Of a DNA stretch of 47,756 bases, positions 1-10,792 are shown in pieces. The stretch comes from Gryganskiella cystojenkinii. Taxonomy: Eukaryota; Mortierellomycota; Mortierellomycetes; Mortierellales; Mortierellaceae. The stretch spans positions 9,843 through 57,598 of the forward strand of contig JAAAIG010000145.1 in NCBI GenBank assembly GCA_015852425.1, in the 5' to 3' direction. A model generated the notes under the pieces. It worked only from the letters and a program-made list of their open reading frames with translations, made no database searches and was not told where the DNA came from. A program made the translations under genes and the position numbers. Position 1 is the stretch's first letter; the number at the start of each line of letters is the position of its first letter.

Positions 1-953
1 GATGTCGCGTGAAGAATGAAGGGGTGGAGAAGGTCAATGAGTTTCTGCAAGATAGCTAAGAAGGAGGTGTCTTGAGGACAATATAAAATCTGAAAAAGAA
101 GAGAAAGACAAAAGGAGAAAAAGAAAAAAAAAAAATTTATGGGCAGGGCGCACAAAAAATCCTCAATTTATTTTTGTCCAGTTCGTTCGTTCGTTGGAAA
201 AGAGGTGGGCCTGTCCAAGTGGTCCAATGTACTTGCATGTTTCCCTTTCATGGGACATCTGAATGAATGCCTGGCACAAGAGATGCAACACAAAGGGTTA
301 TCATTATCCCACTGGACAAAAAAAAACGTACAACCCACTTTCACTCCTCCTTTCTCTCCTGTTCTCTCCCTCTCCCACTTTCATCTCTCGTTCTCTCTCT
401 CCCCGTCTCCTTTTATCATCCCTGCATTTGTTTCGACTGCAAATTTTTATGCTTTCTTACTACGTAGAAAGTTCAACGTACCGTCTCCCTTTTGCTTAAT
501 AACATGCGCAAAACGCGCTTTGCTCCAGTTGTTCATGATCCCAAAACAAAAAAAAAACTTTCGCGAGCTTTACTTCAATCCCCTGGCCGATATTATGTGT
601 CAGAACAATTGCCAGAACAGGGGTGCTGGATTTGTATTTTACAACCACTGTAAGGACTGTACATGGGGCCTGATAAATTGCAATTTTCATAAATGATATG
701 AGTGACCTTGATACAACGCAAAGTTTACCCCTACCGTTGTCCTGTCTTGCTCCCTTTTATTCATGCCATGTTTTGAAGTCTTTCCTCCCTCGATCGATAA
801 TTGTTTTTCCTCGATTGCCCCACCCCCTCCTCAATCGCGCCATGCCACCTATTCCCTGACTTAAACAAACACGCATTATCATTCTTCTCTCTCTCTCTCT
901 CTTTTGGCCAAGAAGGTATGAATGCAAAAGTACTGTCTCTGTTTTCTTTTTAC
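1..953. other. Non-coding, low-complexity stretch
   Basis: I see no convincing gene here. The stretch holds an A-rich run near 120-137, a pyrimidine-rich block around 340-420 and a CT dinucleotide tract near 883-902. The open frames present are rich in the residues expected from such tracts and have no recognisable domain. It could be downstream or upstream flank of a gene outside the window. Confidence 0.5.
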
Positions 954-1265
954 CTTTCCGACCCGGATCTGAGCACTATGGAAATCTTGGCCACACTGAC
1001 ACCTCGAGCGATACCTGCGAATCGTTATCTACCAGACGCACGATACCGCAAGCCTCTGCACACTCGGGACTCACTGAGAACGACAACGAAGGGTGCAGAA
1101 ACAGGGGTGAGTTAGTACCTTGGGCACCCTAGAATATTTCACGGATAGATAAAAATTGCAATTACAACGTACTGATGATCGCCTTAGCTCCAGAGTCGAC
1201 AAAGGCCTTGACAGGGTTACCGTTAACCTTGACATCGATGTAGAGCCTCGAAAGTTCGAAACACG
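954..1265 (-). pseudogene. DDI1: Broken DDI1-type aspartyl protease fragment
   Basis: On the minus strand an exon ending at 1173 reads LYIDVKVNGNPVKAFVDSGA, the start of the retropepsin-like domain of Ddi1 (ubiquitin receptor and shuttle protease) with the catalytic DSGA motif. A GT-AG intron (1074-1172) follows and the join restores Ile-Met-Ser-Pro. The next exon reads SPECAEACGIVRLVD, then the frame breaks near 1021-1026; RFAGIARGVSVAKI continues in another frame, and HSAQIRVGK in a third, up to a possible donor at 954. The rest of the gene (ubiquitin-like N-terminus, remaining protease) was not found. The order and spacing match Ddi1 rather than a retrotransposon. I infer a relic with at least two frameshifts; sequencing error is the alternative. 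Confidence 0.7.
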
Positions 1266-1339
1266 TCCGGTAAGATGGGCAATTTGTGTTTTACCTGTAG
1301 TCGAGGCCACGCGAGAAACACCCCCATCAAATATAGGCG

Positions 1340-2355
1340 TTGACACAATCCTCAAGTCTCCATATGTGCGTCAGGCGTCTCTTTTCTGGTAAGTGGAGCT
1401 TAGATTGAGTGGCATTCAATAAAAAAAATCGTCAACACTTTAGGAACGTTCTTCCTGTCACTTCTCATGCATATCGTGGAAAACAGGAACGCGTCGCCAT
1501 ACTGGCCTTCGTAGCAAGAAGTCATATTGAGGGCATGGCTTTGTCTACTATGTGTAGAAGAAAACGATTGTTCAGAACCATGATTGAACTTCTACTCGAA
1601 TTTATCCTTACTTGACTTGCGTCTGGCTCTGGGTGGACGAACAATGGCTGATCTTAGATCGGCGATAGCTTATGTTAGTAACGAATAAAGGGATACGACA
1701 GATTTCAACCGATCAGTCTCAAAGAACGAAAACGGCACTACATCAAGGTACGTCTGTACATGCCATTTAGGCGTGCCATTGTTTCAATCCTGCAATAAAC
1801 GTTCCAAATCGTTAGCGACCATTTGCCTTATACAACAACAATTCAATCTGGCTCTAAGGTATGAAGTTAGTAGTTGGTGGTGGTCCTTAATTGATGGCAT
1901 ATTGCGCCCCGCGCGTAGTCCGCCATTGCAACTTGCTGCCAGATGTTGAGCTGTTGTCAACCTCTCTAGAAAAGAGGCCCCTTGCTTGGCGACAGATCGG
2001 ATTGTTTGAATTGATCGTCGTTATTTTGTAAAGGCGATGTCAGGGTCATATTGATCGTATCAAGGAATAACTGTTAGTGATCGGTAAAAAAGGAAAAGAA
2101 AAAAAGACATGCCCCAGTTAGACCTTAGAAAATTCGAATACAACAAGGAGATAACAGGAAGTGAGATCTATTTTCCTAACGAAACAAATACCTCGAGAGT
2201 CTTGAGTAACCGAGAGTGAGAATGACATTGATCAAAATTGAAACGGTTTGTTGGGAGCGTACACTGTCTAGCGATAAATGCCATGACGAAAGGCCATGGT
2301 GAAAAAGTACATCTCGTGGCCCAAATACTATACGAACCTATTTAGTTTAACATGA
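1340..2355. other. No gene seen
   Basis: About 1 kb without a convincing open frame, tRNA or repeat on either strand. It lies between two broken coding fragments and may contain further erosion products that I cannot recognise. Confidence 0.45.
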
Positions 2356-2950
2356 TCAGATGGTCGAACCGAAGTTGCGAGGCATTGGGATGGAGGTCGG
2401 ATTGTGCTTCCAGGTCGCACTCATATCCTGACTAGGTCTTGATGACAAGGCACTTGCGGTCTGCGCCAGGCGTATACGAAATTTGCTGTCGATCACGTTG
2501 GGGAGTGTCTCATGGAAGTCGGCCTCTTTGTCTTGCTTTCCCCCATTTTGTGTCCTCATCCGCCTTCTCCTTCCCTGTCTCTTCCGCAGCTCCCTCGGAC
2601 TCATCATCGTCCTCGCCGTGGTAGTGGTATCGACAAGGCTGTTTTCCCTTGAAGTGGCGTCGATTTGTTGCCAAGAGTTGCAGCACTAAGCCATCGGTGA
2701 GTAACATGTCGCGAATGGTGAAAGGTTTATCGTCACTCTGTGGTTCCGCCTGGGGTCGAGTCTTGTTTGAGTACTGTAATGGCATATCGCCTCGTTGTCA
2801 TGCTCAATTACCAGGACATCGAACTCCACAAGCCTGTAGTCGACCTGCCAGGCGTCCTTCAGATCTACAGACACCATGGGAGGCCCCTTCTTGTAGATCA
2901 TCAAAACTAGCTTGTGACGGCCTGTATGAGAAACTAAAGTGGGCAAAGAA
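2356..2950 (-). pseudogene. Frameshifted coding relic of unknown family
   Basis: Three overlapping minus-strand frames read as consecutive pieces of one protein. The first (from about 2946) contains KLVLMIYKKGPPMVSVDLKD and runs to about 2770. The second contains DDKPFTIRDMLLTDGLVLQL followed by an acidic EDDDESEGAAEETGKEKADE segment, to about 2530. The third begins near DKEADFHETLPNVIDSKF and ends at a stop at 2356. Each piece has codon-like composition only in its own frame, which suggests one gene with two frameshifts rather than three small genes. I do not recognise the family and see no catalytic motif. Very short introns or assembly errors are alternatives. Confidence 0.35.
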
Positions 2951-3520
2951 TTGGAAATGGTTGGGTTATGCTCAATAATCTATGTCGCGACGATAGAGTA
3001 AAGCAAAAGCTTGATAATCTACCCAACGATGATCTCGATGAGATTGTTGTTGGTCGACCAAGACTGAGGTGATGAGTCGAAGGCTAATAAATAAAAAGGC
3101 AAAAGAAAGAGTTAAAAGAGATCAGCAGATCGGCAGGTCGTTTTTCTTTATTCGCGACATTCCGCTTTGGCACCATTTATTCAGTTATCCGGAGTAATTA
3201 GACAAACCGTTCAACAGATGACACTGCCAGATCGAATGTAAATCCCGACGTAATGTACAAACAATGACACAACACTGTAAATAGAGAACATTCTGATAGA
3301 AAGAGGTGAACTCAACTCGATGTTGGATACTATGGGCGCCATGGGTGAAGACAGGAAGAGCTCGAAGAGCCAAGGAAAACAACTGAATGTTGGAAGAATA
3401 GGGAAGGGGAGCGGTCGAGTGACGAGTAATAAGGGTTGGAGAAAAAAAGAAGGAAAGAAGAAAGTAATGATCCCAGGAATCGTCTAAGAAAAAAAAAAAA
3501 AAAAAAAAGACAAATAGCAA
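2951..3520. other. No gene seen; contains a long A run
   Basis: No convincing coding sequence. A run of about 20 A residues lies near 3489-3508, preceded by purine-rich sequence. It may be the leader of the small candidate exon that follows, or a retroposed poly-A tail, but no target-site duplication was apparent. Confidence 0.35.
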
Positions 3521-3527
3521 GTTCCTA

Positions 3528-3801
3528 TGAGCGCTCAAACATACGAAACCAACGAACTCATCGTGCACCTCTTACCTTGGAGTCTCTAGCGACAGATGTT
3601 GCCCACTTCACCGCCATGCTACATCACGTCTTGAACCAATACCCTTCCCCTGCCCCCGAAATCTCCGCGGCTCTATCAGCTTCCTCTTCTTCTTCCTCGT
3701 CTTTTCCTAGCTCTTTCCCCGGACTGAGTTTCATTCCCAAACCTCAACTCTACGATATCCAACTCGATAACAACATCCTCGACACTTTCCCCGAACTTTA
3801 A
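3528..3801 (+). CDS. Possible small protein or terminal exon, unrecognised
   Basis: The frame ending with a stop at 3801 contains ESLATDVAHFTAMLHHVLNQ, then a Ser-rich stretch and a C-terminus with LYDIQLDNNILDTFPEL. This looks coding: amphipathic helix, linker, defined tail. No ATG opens that frame. An ATG at 3528 opens a neighbouring frame (MSAQTYETNELIVHLL) that stops at about 3588, so the gene either has a 1-nt frameshift near 3580 or this is the last exon of a gene whose upstream exon I did not find. A histone-like or coiled-coil partner protein is possible but not supported. Low confidence. Confidence 0.25.
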
Positions 3802-3946
3802 GGCGACCAGTTCTTTGCCTTACCATCAGGTCGTCAAGAACAGGAAAATGATATTAAAGAACTTAAAAAATTATCCGGCACAAGATAAACAAACAACACG
3901 ATGGGTATTTTCTTATCAACAAATGCATGACTGTATTATGCTAGAC

Positions 3947-6900
3947 TTAGGCGAGCCCTAGTTGTATTACACGCTCCTCCAGCTGGATAGCTGCCTCCTC
4001 AAACGACCTGTCATCTATGTTGCCATTATCACCCCTACTATTCTCTTTCTCCATAGAGGAAGTGGAGGAAGAGGTCAATGACGGAGAACGAGAGCCCATC
4101 TCAAGTATTTTCTGACCAAACGGCAAAGGAAGACGACCACCTTGATTATTAGAGTCTCCTCCTCCTCCTCCTTCAGAGCCCGTGCTATCCTTGTGTTGCA
4201 CAACAACAGCTTCATTCCCTGGTATCGACCCTGAACCTTCACTTTGATTACTGACGCCGTTACTGTTGCTGTCGACTCCACCACCATCACGACCGTGTAC
4301 AGGATCGAGGATGATCCCCTGCCGGAATTTTTCTAACCGCTCTCCTATCAAATCATCACCGTTGATCTGCGGCTGGTACTGCTCTCCTTCATAGACCGGC
4401 GCTCCTCCTGGATTGGTAACTGTCCCGTCTCCCTGCCCCTGTCCCGGAGCAAGAGCTGTACCTAAAGCGACAGCATCATCACCCCCAAGAACAAGATCGC
4501 CGCCACCCTCGATTGGCGAAATACTCGATTCGCCTTCCTCTGGAGGAGGAGGTACATAGAATGTCCTGATCTTGATACCACCCCAGGTCTTGCCCTTGAG
4601 CCTTGGGCTCAGGAACGGGTCTTGGACATCCTCATCATCGACGGCATGTTGATCCCTGATCGCATGGATCTCATGGTCTTGCAGCCTGTTACGAATTTCA
4701 CTGCCACTGCTGTCTTTGTTGGAGTCACCGCCGTTCACAGTGCTATCTTCCTTTTCAATGTCGAGGACAAAGACCGGGTCCTGCAAGAGACTGTTTGGGT
4801 GAGTCATCTCGAAATCATTGGCAAGTTGATCTGCGGATTTCAAGAATCCCTCAAAGGCCCCGCACTGATGCCTCAGATTTGCAGCCTTGTCTGTGTACCA
4901 TTCGCCGGTCTTGATCATCCTTCGAAGCGTCGCAAAACAAATCTCTTGTTGGAACGAGACAAAGAGTTGTTTGTTCAGGATTCGACCGTTCTTGCGGTTG
5001 GTCGTCGGATAGTCGTGCCATTGATGGATCAAAAAGTCTTGCGGGAGTACCCAAAAATCGATCCCGGAGATGTAGATTTCGAATAAGCAAGCCTATTCCA
5101 GATAAACGATATGAAATTTATCATTAGTGGTCATCGAATGGAAAGAAACCTTTCCTCAAAACATTAGAAGAAACACGAGTCCAAAAAAATCACTTACGGC
5201 CTTGTTCGCTCCATAACCGACAAATCGCTCATCGCACCAGGGTGTCCCCTCACGCTTAAGGATAATATAGGGCTCGTATTTCGGCTCAAACTTTGTGACC
5301 TTGTAAGGTCGTTCGCCCTCAGCCTCCAGCTCCAGAAACTCTTGCCGTTCTTTCTCTCTCGCGGCTTCCTCAGCCTCCTCCCGCTCCTTGTCCTCCTTGA
5401 GTTTCGCTTGATGCTCGTGCTCCACAAACAGAGATCGATCCTTGCTGTTATCACCACCTGCAGGCACAAATGCCTCTGCAGGGATTGCTGCTGGGAAATC
5501 ATCATCGTCGTCGTATCCAGGATTTGTCCTTGGTGGTGGAGCCTTGCCTGCAGCTTCCAGTCGTTGTTGTTCCTTGTATCTGGCTTCGCTCATCTTGATC
5601 CAACGTGGGGTATCTGTGGCAGCATGGCCTGGAGGAAAGGAATCATGAAAGACATGGATGTGACCCTTTTCCAGAAGAGGTAATAAGCCAAGTTTGGTGT
5701 CTGGGAAATATTTCGAGTCCTTGGGATCGTTGGCAAGTTTGTATTCAAAGGCAGGCAGGACCAATGCTGCTCCTGAGGATAAGAGTTGCTGAATATGTGG
5801 ATCGTGATGAAGTCGGTTCTTAAGTCCAGAGGGGATATGGAAATCAACTATTGAAATAGTCAAAAGAAAAGAGGGACATCTGTTAAGTACAAAACAGGGG
5901 GTCTCGTTTCAATATGCTCCAGTTCTGGTGGCAAATAAATTGTCAAAAAATACTGTTACCATCTAACATCATAAAATAGTCTGTCCGGGCAAACATCCTC
6001 GCAACGTTCCTCCACATATTCAGTTGGAAATCCACCCCATCGACAATGACATGGAGATCGACATATTTCCGAAGAATGCTGTGGTCAGCAAAGAACTGAT
6101 TCAACTCGTGTAATTGTCGATCCTGCTCTTCTCCTCGTTGGATATGGGTTGCCACCGAGATCGGTCCTCGGTACTGACGAACGAGCTTCAAGAAGACCCC
6201 GTAGCGATCGGGCGTGATTAAAGTCGTGATGGTGACAAGCGATTTATCGACCCTTTGTTTTGACGGTGGTGTAAAATCAGTCTCTTGATTATAAGGTGAC
6301 TGCTCATCGACTTGTTGTGATTGCTGATCTTCATGGTCTCCATGATCTTTGAGACCGTCCTCGGCATGGATATCATCATCATCGTTCTCGTCCTCGAAGG
6401 ATGCTCGAAAGTAAAACGGGATCACCCGGGTCGGCTGCATTGCTCCACTATAAGCCTTGGATAGCATGTAGTCCTCTCCTATCCGAACCACGGCTTTCGC
6501 TATATAAGGGTTTGATCCGAAATGAAGATCAGCTCAGTAATCAGGCGACAGTCTGTTCAAGGGTCTTTGCAACAATTAGTCTAAAAAGTAATAGCGACCT
6601 ACAATTGCTCATATCAAAGGTCTCCAGATTCCATTGGTGGTTGCTGTAGTTGAGCGCTTCCACATCAAATGAAGAACGAACTTTTGTCTTTTTCGGTAAA
6701 GCTGGATCTTCGTCGTTACTCAAAGCCGCGGCTGCTCCAGTTTCAGTCCCTGATCCAGCTCCAGCTCCAGTTTTGCCCTTGGACAGCAACTCTTTGACTT
6801 TTCGTCCTTTTTCTCTGACGTTCCCAAGACCTTTGCCTAACGTGGCTCTGGTTCGACTCTGTTGCTCCCCCTCCACAAAGAGCAAATGATAGGTCGTAAA

Positions 6901-8412
6901 ACAGACTGATCCTACTAAGAAGAAGAGCAAGATCAATCGGACCGCAGGGTGCAGTCGTCGGTTCTGTCGAAGACAAAACAAGCGTGCACGGAGAACGCGT
7001 TTCGGATCCCGGAGCAACACCTGTGGCGAAGATCGACCCGTGACTTTTTGAAAGAGTCCCTCCAGGCGCTCACATAGCCATTCGGTGGCGCTGTTGCTGT
7101 TAAGATTGCGCTTGGACCGCCGGCGGTTATACCGCCGATCATGTTCCTCCTTGGAATACTGATCTCCTTCATGATCGAAATCGTCCTCGGCATCGGACCC
7201 ATGGTAATTGTTCCATCGCTTGTTTTGCATATGTCCGGACACTTGAGGTAGAGACATGCCACCGTCACGTCCATTGGTTTCACGCTCGGGTCCTCTCTTT
7301 TGCCTTGTACTCCTAGTTGTCGTAGAGGTCGCGGTTGACAGCGAGGATGATCCTGACAAGACAGGTTCAGGCACCCGCTCCAACGTGGGTGAGGGCAAAG
7401 GTCCGTTAGTCAGAGTTGCCCCAGGCGTGGGCAGACCAAGGGACCTTGATCCGTTGGTGAGTTTGGTCGAAGCCGCGGACCAAGATTGAGGAGGTTGGTA
7501 TAGATCTTGCTGTGGACGTTGTTGCTCCTGTGGCTGTTGTCTTTGCTGACCAAAACTCTTCCACTGCCGCGTAGTTCCGTCCCTGTTAGGGAGGGTGGGT
7601 GAATACAGGTCGTTAATGTTGGTGCTTCTTGTGATTGTCCCATTGATTGACGCTGAGGATAATGACCCTTGGCTCCGATTTCCTCCAAAATGAGCCGACG
7701 ATCCTGCTGCTGCTGCCGCCCCTCCTGCACCGGCAATTGCAGAGATATAACGTGGACCTGCAGGGGACAAGAGAGGGGGCGACATGATCGGATCTGCGTT
7801 CCATAGCTGAGCTTCCTTGGGCTGGGGCTGAGCTAAACCATTAGCAACACCACTGCCGGTGGTAGACGTGGTGAAAGCTGAACCTGAGGTGGATGACTTT
7901 GGTGTGGATGACGACGAGGCTGATCCGGTAAAGAGTCCAGTAAGGTTCAGCATCAAACTGTTGGCCTGCGAGGCTGCAGAAGTGGGGGAGGATATCACAG
8001 GACTCTTGTTAGTGAGCGAGGAAGAGGATCCACCACCGGTAGTCGAAGCAGGTGGTGAAGAAAGGGTGGAGAGTTGAGGGGAGGTAATGGACTGAATGGA
8101 CCCACTCCTCGACCTCCTGTTGCCAAAGACTCCATTGCCCTGGGTTGTTGCTTCTGGATTCCAAGGCTTCCAGGTCTGATGGGCTTGAATATTGTTATTG
8201 GACGGAAACTTTGATTGGACTGCTGGTCTAGATGACTCGAGCGCAAAACTGCTGCGACGACTGCTGGATGCGGATCCGTTCCCGTTTGTATGAGGATCAA
8301 AGGCATCCTGGGGGATAGAGACGGTGATGACGGTGGGGGATTTTTCGCCATCGTCGTCTTCGTCATCGTCGTCCTTTTTCTTCTGTTTTAATGCACCGCG
8401 CTTGCTGAACAT
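3947..8412 (-). CDS. GT49 (LARGE/B4GAT1-like) Golgi glycosyltransferase
   Basis: Predicted 1381-residue type II membrane glycosyltransferase of family GT49, the family of LARGE and B4GAT1, which act on Golgi glycans. Exons: 8412-6603, 6499-5960, 5847-5198 and 5092-3947; phases agree and introns are 103-112 nt. The first about 485 residues are disordered and Ser/Gln-rich (cytosolic by topology); one membrane helix lies at about 489-509. The catalytic part follows: TDYFMMLDVDFHIPSGLKNR carries the metal-binding DxD, with its codons split across intron 2, and WCDERFVGYGANKA followed by VLPQDFLIHQWH matches the conserved C-terminal GT49 block. Only GT49 is present, without the GT8 domain of LARGE, so the layout is closer to B4GAT1. 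An acidic/coiled insertion (EREEAEEAAREKE) sits inside the domain, and a disordered tail of about 280 residues ends the protein. Donor and acceptor sugars cannot be told from sequence. Confidence 0.88.
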
Positions 8413-8971
8413 TGTTTTTTGATGATTGAGTTCCTGTTTGTCTATGGATTGAAGGTGTACGGATGAATTCAGAATGCAGCGATATGGAAGGATATGAAAT
8501 GATAGTGTTTGTGGATATAAGAAAACAGGGATGAACAAAAGGGTGATTACAAAAGAGGGGGGCGACGCCAACAAATAACAGGCAAAGAGAGCAAGCAGGG
8601 GGTGAGAGAGGGTGGGAGAGAAAGGTATGTAGACAGAAAAAAAAAAAGGGAACACGAAAAGCGTTTGTCAGAAATGAACGCGCTCTGCTATTCCTCATAT
8701 ATCTGATGGTGCCTGAAGTCCATAAAAAATGGCAAATAAGTCCTCTCTCTTTCTCTCTTTCTTCCCTTTTTTTTTGTTTTGCTTTTCAGCATTTCTTGAC
8801 AAAAAGAATATGGGTATATTTCGACCATGGTCCATCAAAAAACTAAGAGGAGCTATGGACTTATGAAGTTTGGGGTATCTGGATTGGCAATTTTTTTCTT
8901 TTTTGTTTTTGAGGGTACTGACGGATGAGGAGCTAGCACTGGGATTGAGAAGTCAATGGAGATCACCAGAC
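8413..8971. other. Upstream region of the GT49 gene
   Basis: Intergenic. On the minus strand the GT49 frame stays open upstream to 8655, giving a hydrophobic extension, but the ATG at 8412 is preferred because the extension is low-complexity Phe/Ser/Leu from pyrimidine-rich leader sequence. Pyrimidine and T runs near 8741-8780 may be promoter elements. Confidence 0.45.
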
Positions 8972-10792
8972 TCATTGTTGCTCTTTCTTCGTTTGCTGCT
9001 GTTCCTTGTGGTGATGATTCTGCTGCTTAGGCTGTTTCTGTTCTTGAGCAACATGGTGGTGGTGGAAGGGCTGCTTCTCTTGCGTGATCTTGTGATGGTG
9101 ATGTTGCTGCTTAGGCTGATACTGTTCTTGAGCAACCTGATGATGGTGGTGGGCCTGCTGCTCTTGCGTGATCTTGTGAGGGTGATGCTGCTGCTTCTTG
9201 TTGTGCTGATTCTTGCCGATCGAGATCTGACCATCCTCCGATCCCAAGGGGTTCTCCTCGTCCGCGATATCATCCCAGTCATCACCCTCAACAACATCGT
9301 TATCATCGTAATAATCATCATCCTCATCATCATCATCATCATCATCATCCTCATCATCCTCATCGTCTTGATCTTCATCGGTGCTACCGTTATCAGCGCG
9401 TGCTTCGTTCGGGTCCGTCGTATCATCCACAGAACCAACTGCAGCGACCGAAGGTGGCTCATCTGCACTATCGCCACCACCGCCGATAGGACCGTCATGC
9501 CCAACCGGTCCCTTGTTATTCGCTGGATCGCTCCACTTATGAACAGCACCATCGCTATCGCCATACTCATCGGTATCACCATACCCATCAGTATCACCAT
9601 CCTCATCATCATCCTCATCACCATCCTCATCATTATCATCGTCATCCTCATCGTCATCATCGTCATCATCGTTATCGTCGTTATCGTCGTTATCGTCCAC
9701 AGAGCCTGGGATTGGATCGCTTGGACTGGCATCCGTGGTCGGGTCGATCTCCTCTGTAGGAGGAGCCGTTGGAGTCCAGACTGGTTCCAAGATATAGTCG
9801 ACAGGAGGACCTGGGGGCTTTGGACAGGTCGTTGGCTTTGGAGGGCAAGTCGGGACCATGGTGATGGTCGTGTAGACGATACAATTAGCACCGCCATTGT
9901 TCTGGGCCTTGAACTTACGATCCGCTGGCGATTTCTTGTGCGATTTGCCACGAGGGTTCTTCTTGAACTGTCCACCTTCGGCATCGAATTGGTGATGGCT
10001 GTGATCGGCCTTGTTGGCGTGATGCGAATGGTCCTGGAGGTCCTTGACGTGATGACTATGATCCTTAAGGTCCTTGACATGGTTATGGTCCTGGAAGTCC
10101 TTGATGTGGTGACTGTGATCCTTGAGGTCCTCGATGTGGTGACTGTGATCCTTGAGGTCCTTGATGTGGTGACTGTGATCCTTGAGGTCCTTGATATGGT
10201 GACTGTGATCCTTGAGGTCTTCGATGTGGTGACTGTGGTCCTTGTTATCCTTGACAGGGTGGCCATGATTAACCTTCTTTTCACCGTGCAAATGCTGGAT
10301 CTTTTCGTGGTGCTTTTGCGCCTGCTTTTTCTTTTTCTGAGCCTTCTTCTTGGCAGCCGAAGCAGAGAAGCCCTTCTTCTTTTGCTTAATCTTCTCTTTC
10401 TTTTGCTGGATCTTCTTCTTCTCCTCATCCTTCTTTGGCTCGACCTCCTTTTGGATAGCCTTCTTGGCCGCTTTGGCTGCGGCCTTGGCCTTGGCCTTAT
10501 CTTTGGCGAGTTTGACCGCCGTGGCCGCCTTTTTCTTTGCGGCCGCTGCTGCGTTGGTCGTCTTTGTGGGGGTCTGCTTCTTGTCGCTCTCCTTCTTGGC
10601 GACGTAGGCGTTGAAGATATTGACTCGGGTCTCGAGTTCCTTTAGGGATGGGTACGAGGCTGAGAGATCGACCTTCTTGACACTCTCGGTTGTGATGAGA
10701 GGATCCGCTTCTGCGGGAGCCACTAGACCTTCCTGAGCGTAAACGGTCGAGAGGACAAGGGCGCAGGCACCCAAGAGAGTAATCAAACGCAT
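8972..10792 (-). CDS. Secreted His/Asp/Lys-rich repeat protein
   Basis: Single-exon protein of 606 residues, unrecognised as a whole. A clean signal peptide (MRLITLLGACALVLSTVYAQ) opens it. Then: a short helical segment; a Lys/Ala-rich block (about 80-165) with many AAKKK-type steps; about nine tandem 10-residue units of the type LKDHSHHIKD (about 177-262); a small ordered-looking core with NCIVYTTITMVPTCPPKPTT (about 297-316) and Pro-rich flanks; two long Asp/Glu runs (about 364-400 and 474-497); and a Gln/His tail with three HHHHxxxQEQ-like units (about 530-604). Dense His and Asp clusters suggest metal binding or a charged wall or matrix role, which is inference. Only the Cys-containing core looks like a folded domain. 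No GPI signal is evident at the C-terminus. The reverse strand also stays open for long, a by-product of the simple repeats. Confidence 0.75.
   Translation of the reverse strand: MRLITLLGACALVLSTVYAQEGLVAPAEADPLITTESVKKVDLSASYPSLKELETRVNIFNAYVAKKESDKKQTPTKTTNAAAAAKKKAATAVKLAKDKAKAKAAAKAAKKAIQKEVEPKKDEEKKKIQQKKEKIKQKKKGFSASAAKKKAQKKKKQAQKHHEKIQHLHGEKKVNHGHPVKDNKDHSHHIEDLKDHSHHIKDLKDHSHHIKDLKDHSHHIEDLKDHSHHIKDFQDHNHVKDLKDHSHHVKDLQDHSHHANKADHSHHQFDAEGGQFKKNPRGKSHKKSPADRKFKAQNNGGANCIVYTTITMVPTCPPKPTTCPKPPGPPVDYILEPVWTPTAPPTEEIDPTTDASPSDPIPGSVDDNDDNDDNDDDDDDDEDDDDNDEDGDEDDDEDGDTDGYGDTDEYGDSDGAVHKWSDPANNKGPVGHDGPIGGGGDSADEPPSVAAVGSVDDTTDPNEARADNGSTDEDQDDEDDEDDDDDDDDEDDDYYDDNDVVEGDDWDDIADEENPLGSEDGQISIGKNQHNKKQQHHPHKITQEQQAHHHHQVAQEQYQPKQQHHHHKITQEKQPFHHHHVAQEQKQPKQQNHHHKEQQQTKKEQQ
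9306..9365. repeat. CAT/TCA trinucleotide tract
   Basis: Near-perfect ATC/TCA triplet run that encodes part of the poly-Asp segment of the His-rich secreted protein on the minus strand. A second, less regular tract lies at about 9590-9700. Both are likely length-variable between strains. Confidence 0.75.
10009..10250 (-). repeat. 30-bp coding tandem repeat (KDHSHH units)
   Basis: About eight head-to-tail 30-bp units inside the secreted protein gene, each encoding a 10-residue unit with one DHSHH core. The central four to five copies are almost identical in DNA, while the outer ones (QDHNH, ANKADHSHH) are diverged or shortened. This pattern points to recent expansion of the middle of the array. 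Confidence 0.85.

Noticed and set aside
1288..1330. CCHC zinc-knuckle-like spacing next to the DSGA protease, suggesting a retrotransposon gag-pol
   Set aside because: Two of four ligands and one codon are wrong, and the sequence after the intron is specific to Ddi1, not to retroelements.
8413..8655. Upstream start for the GT49 protein
   Set aside because: The extra residues are Phe/Ser/Leu-rich leader translation and would add a second hydrophobic segment at the N-terminus.
8870..10645. 591-codon plus-strand frame, plus a 491-codon minus-strand frame, over the His-rich gene
   Set aside because: Both are mirror or shifted readings of the simple repeats in the secreted protein gene; they give unnatural Ile/Leu/Val or Arg/Ser/Thr-rich products, while the chosen frame has a signal peptide.
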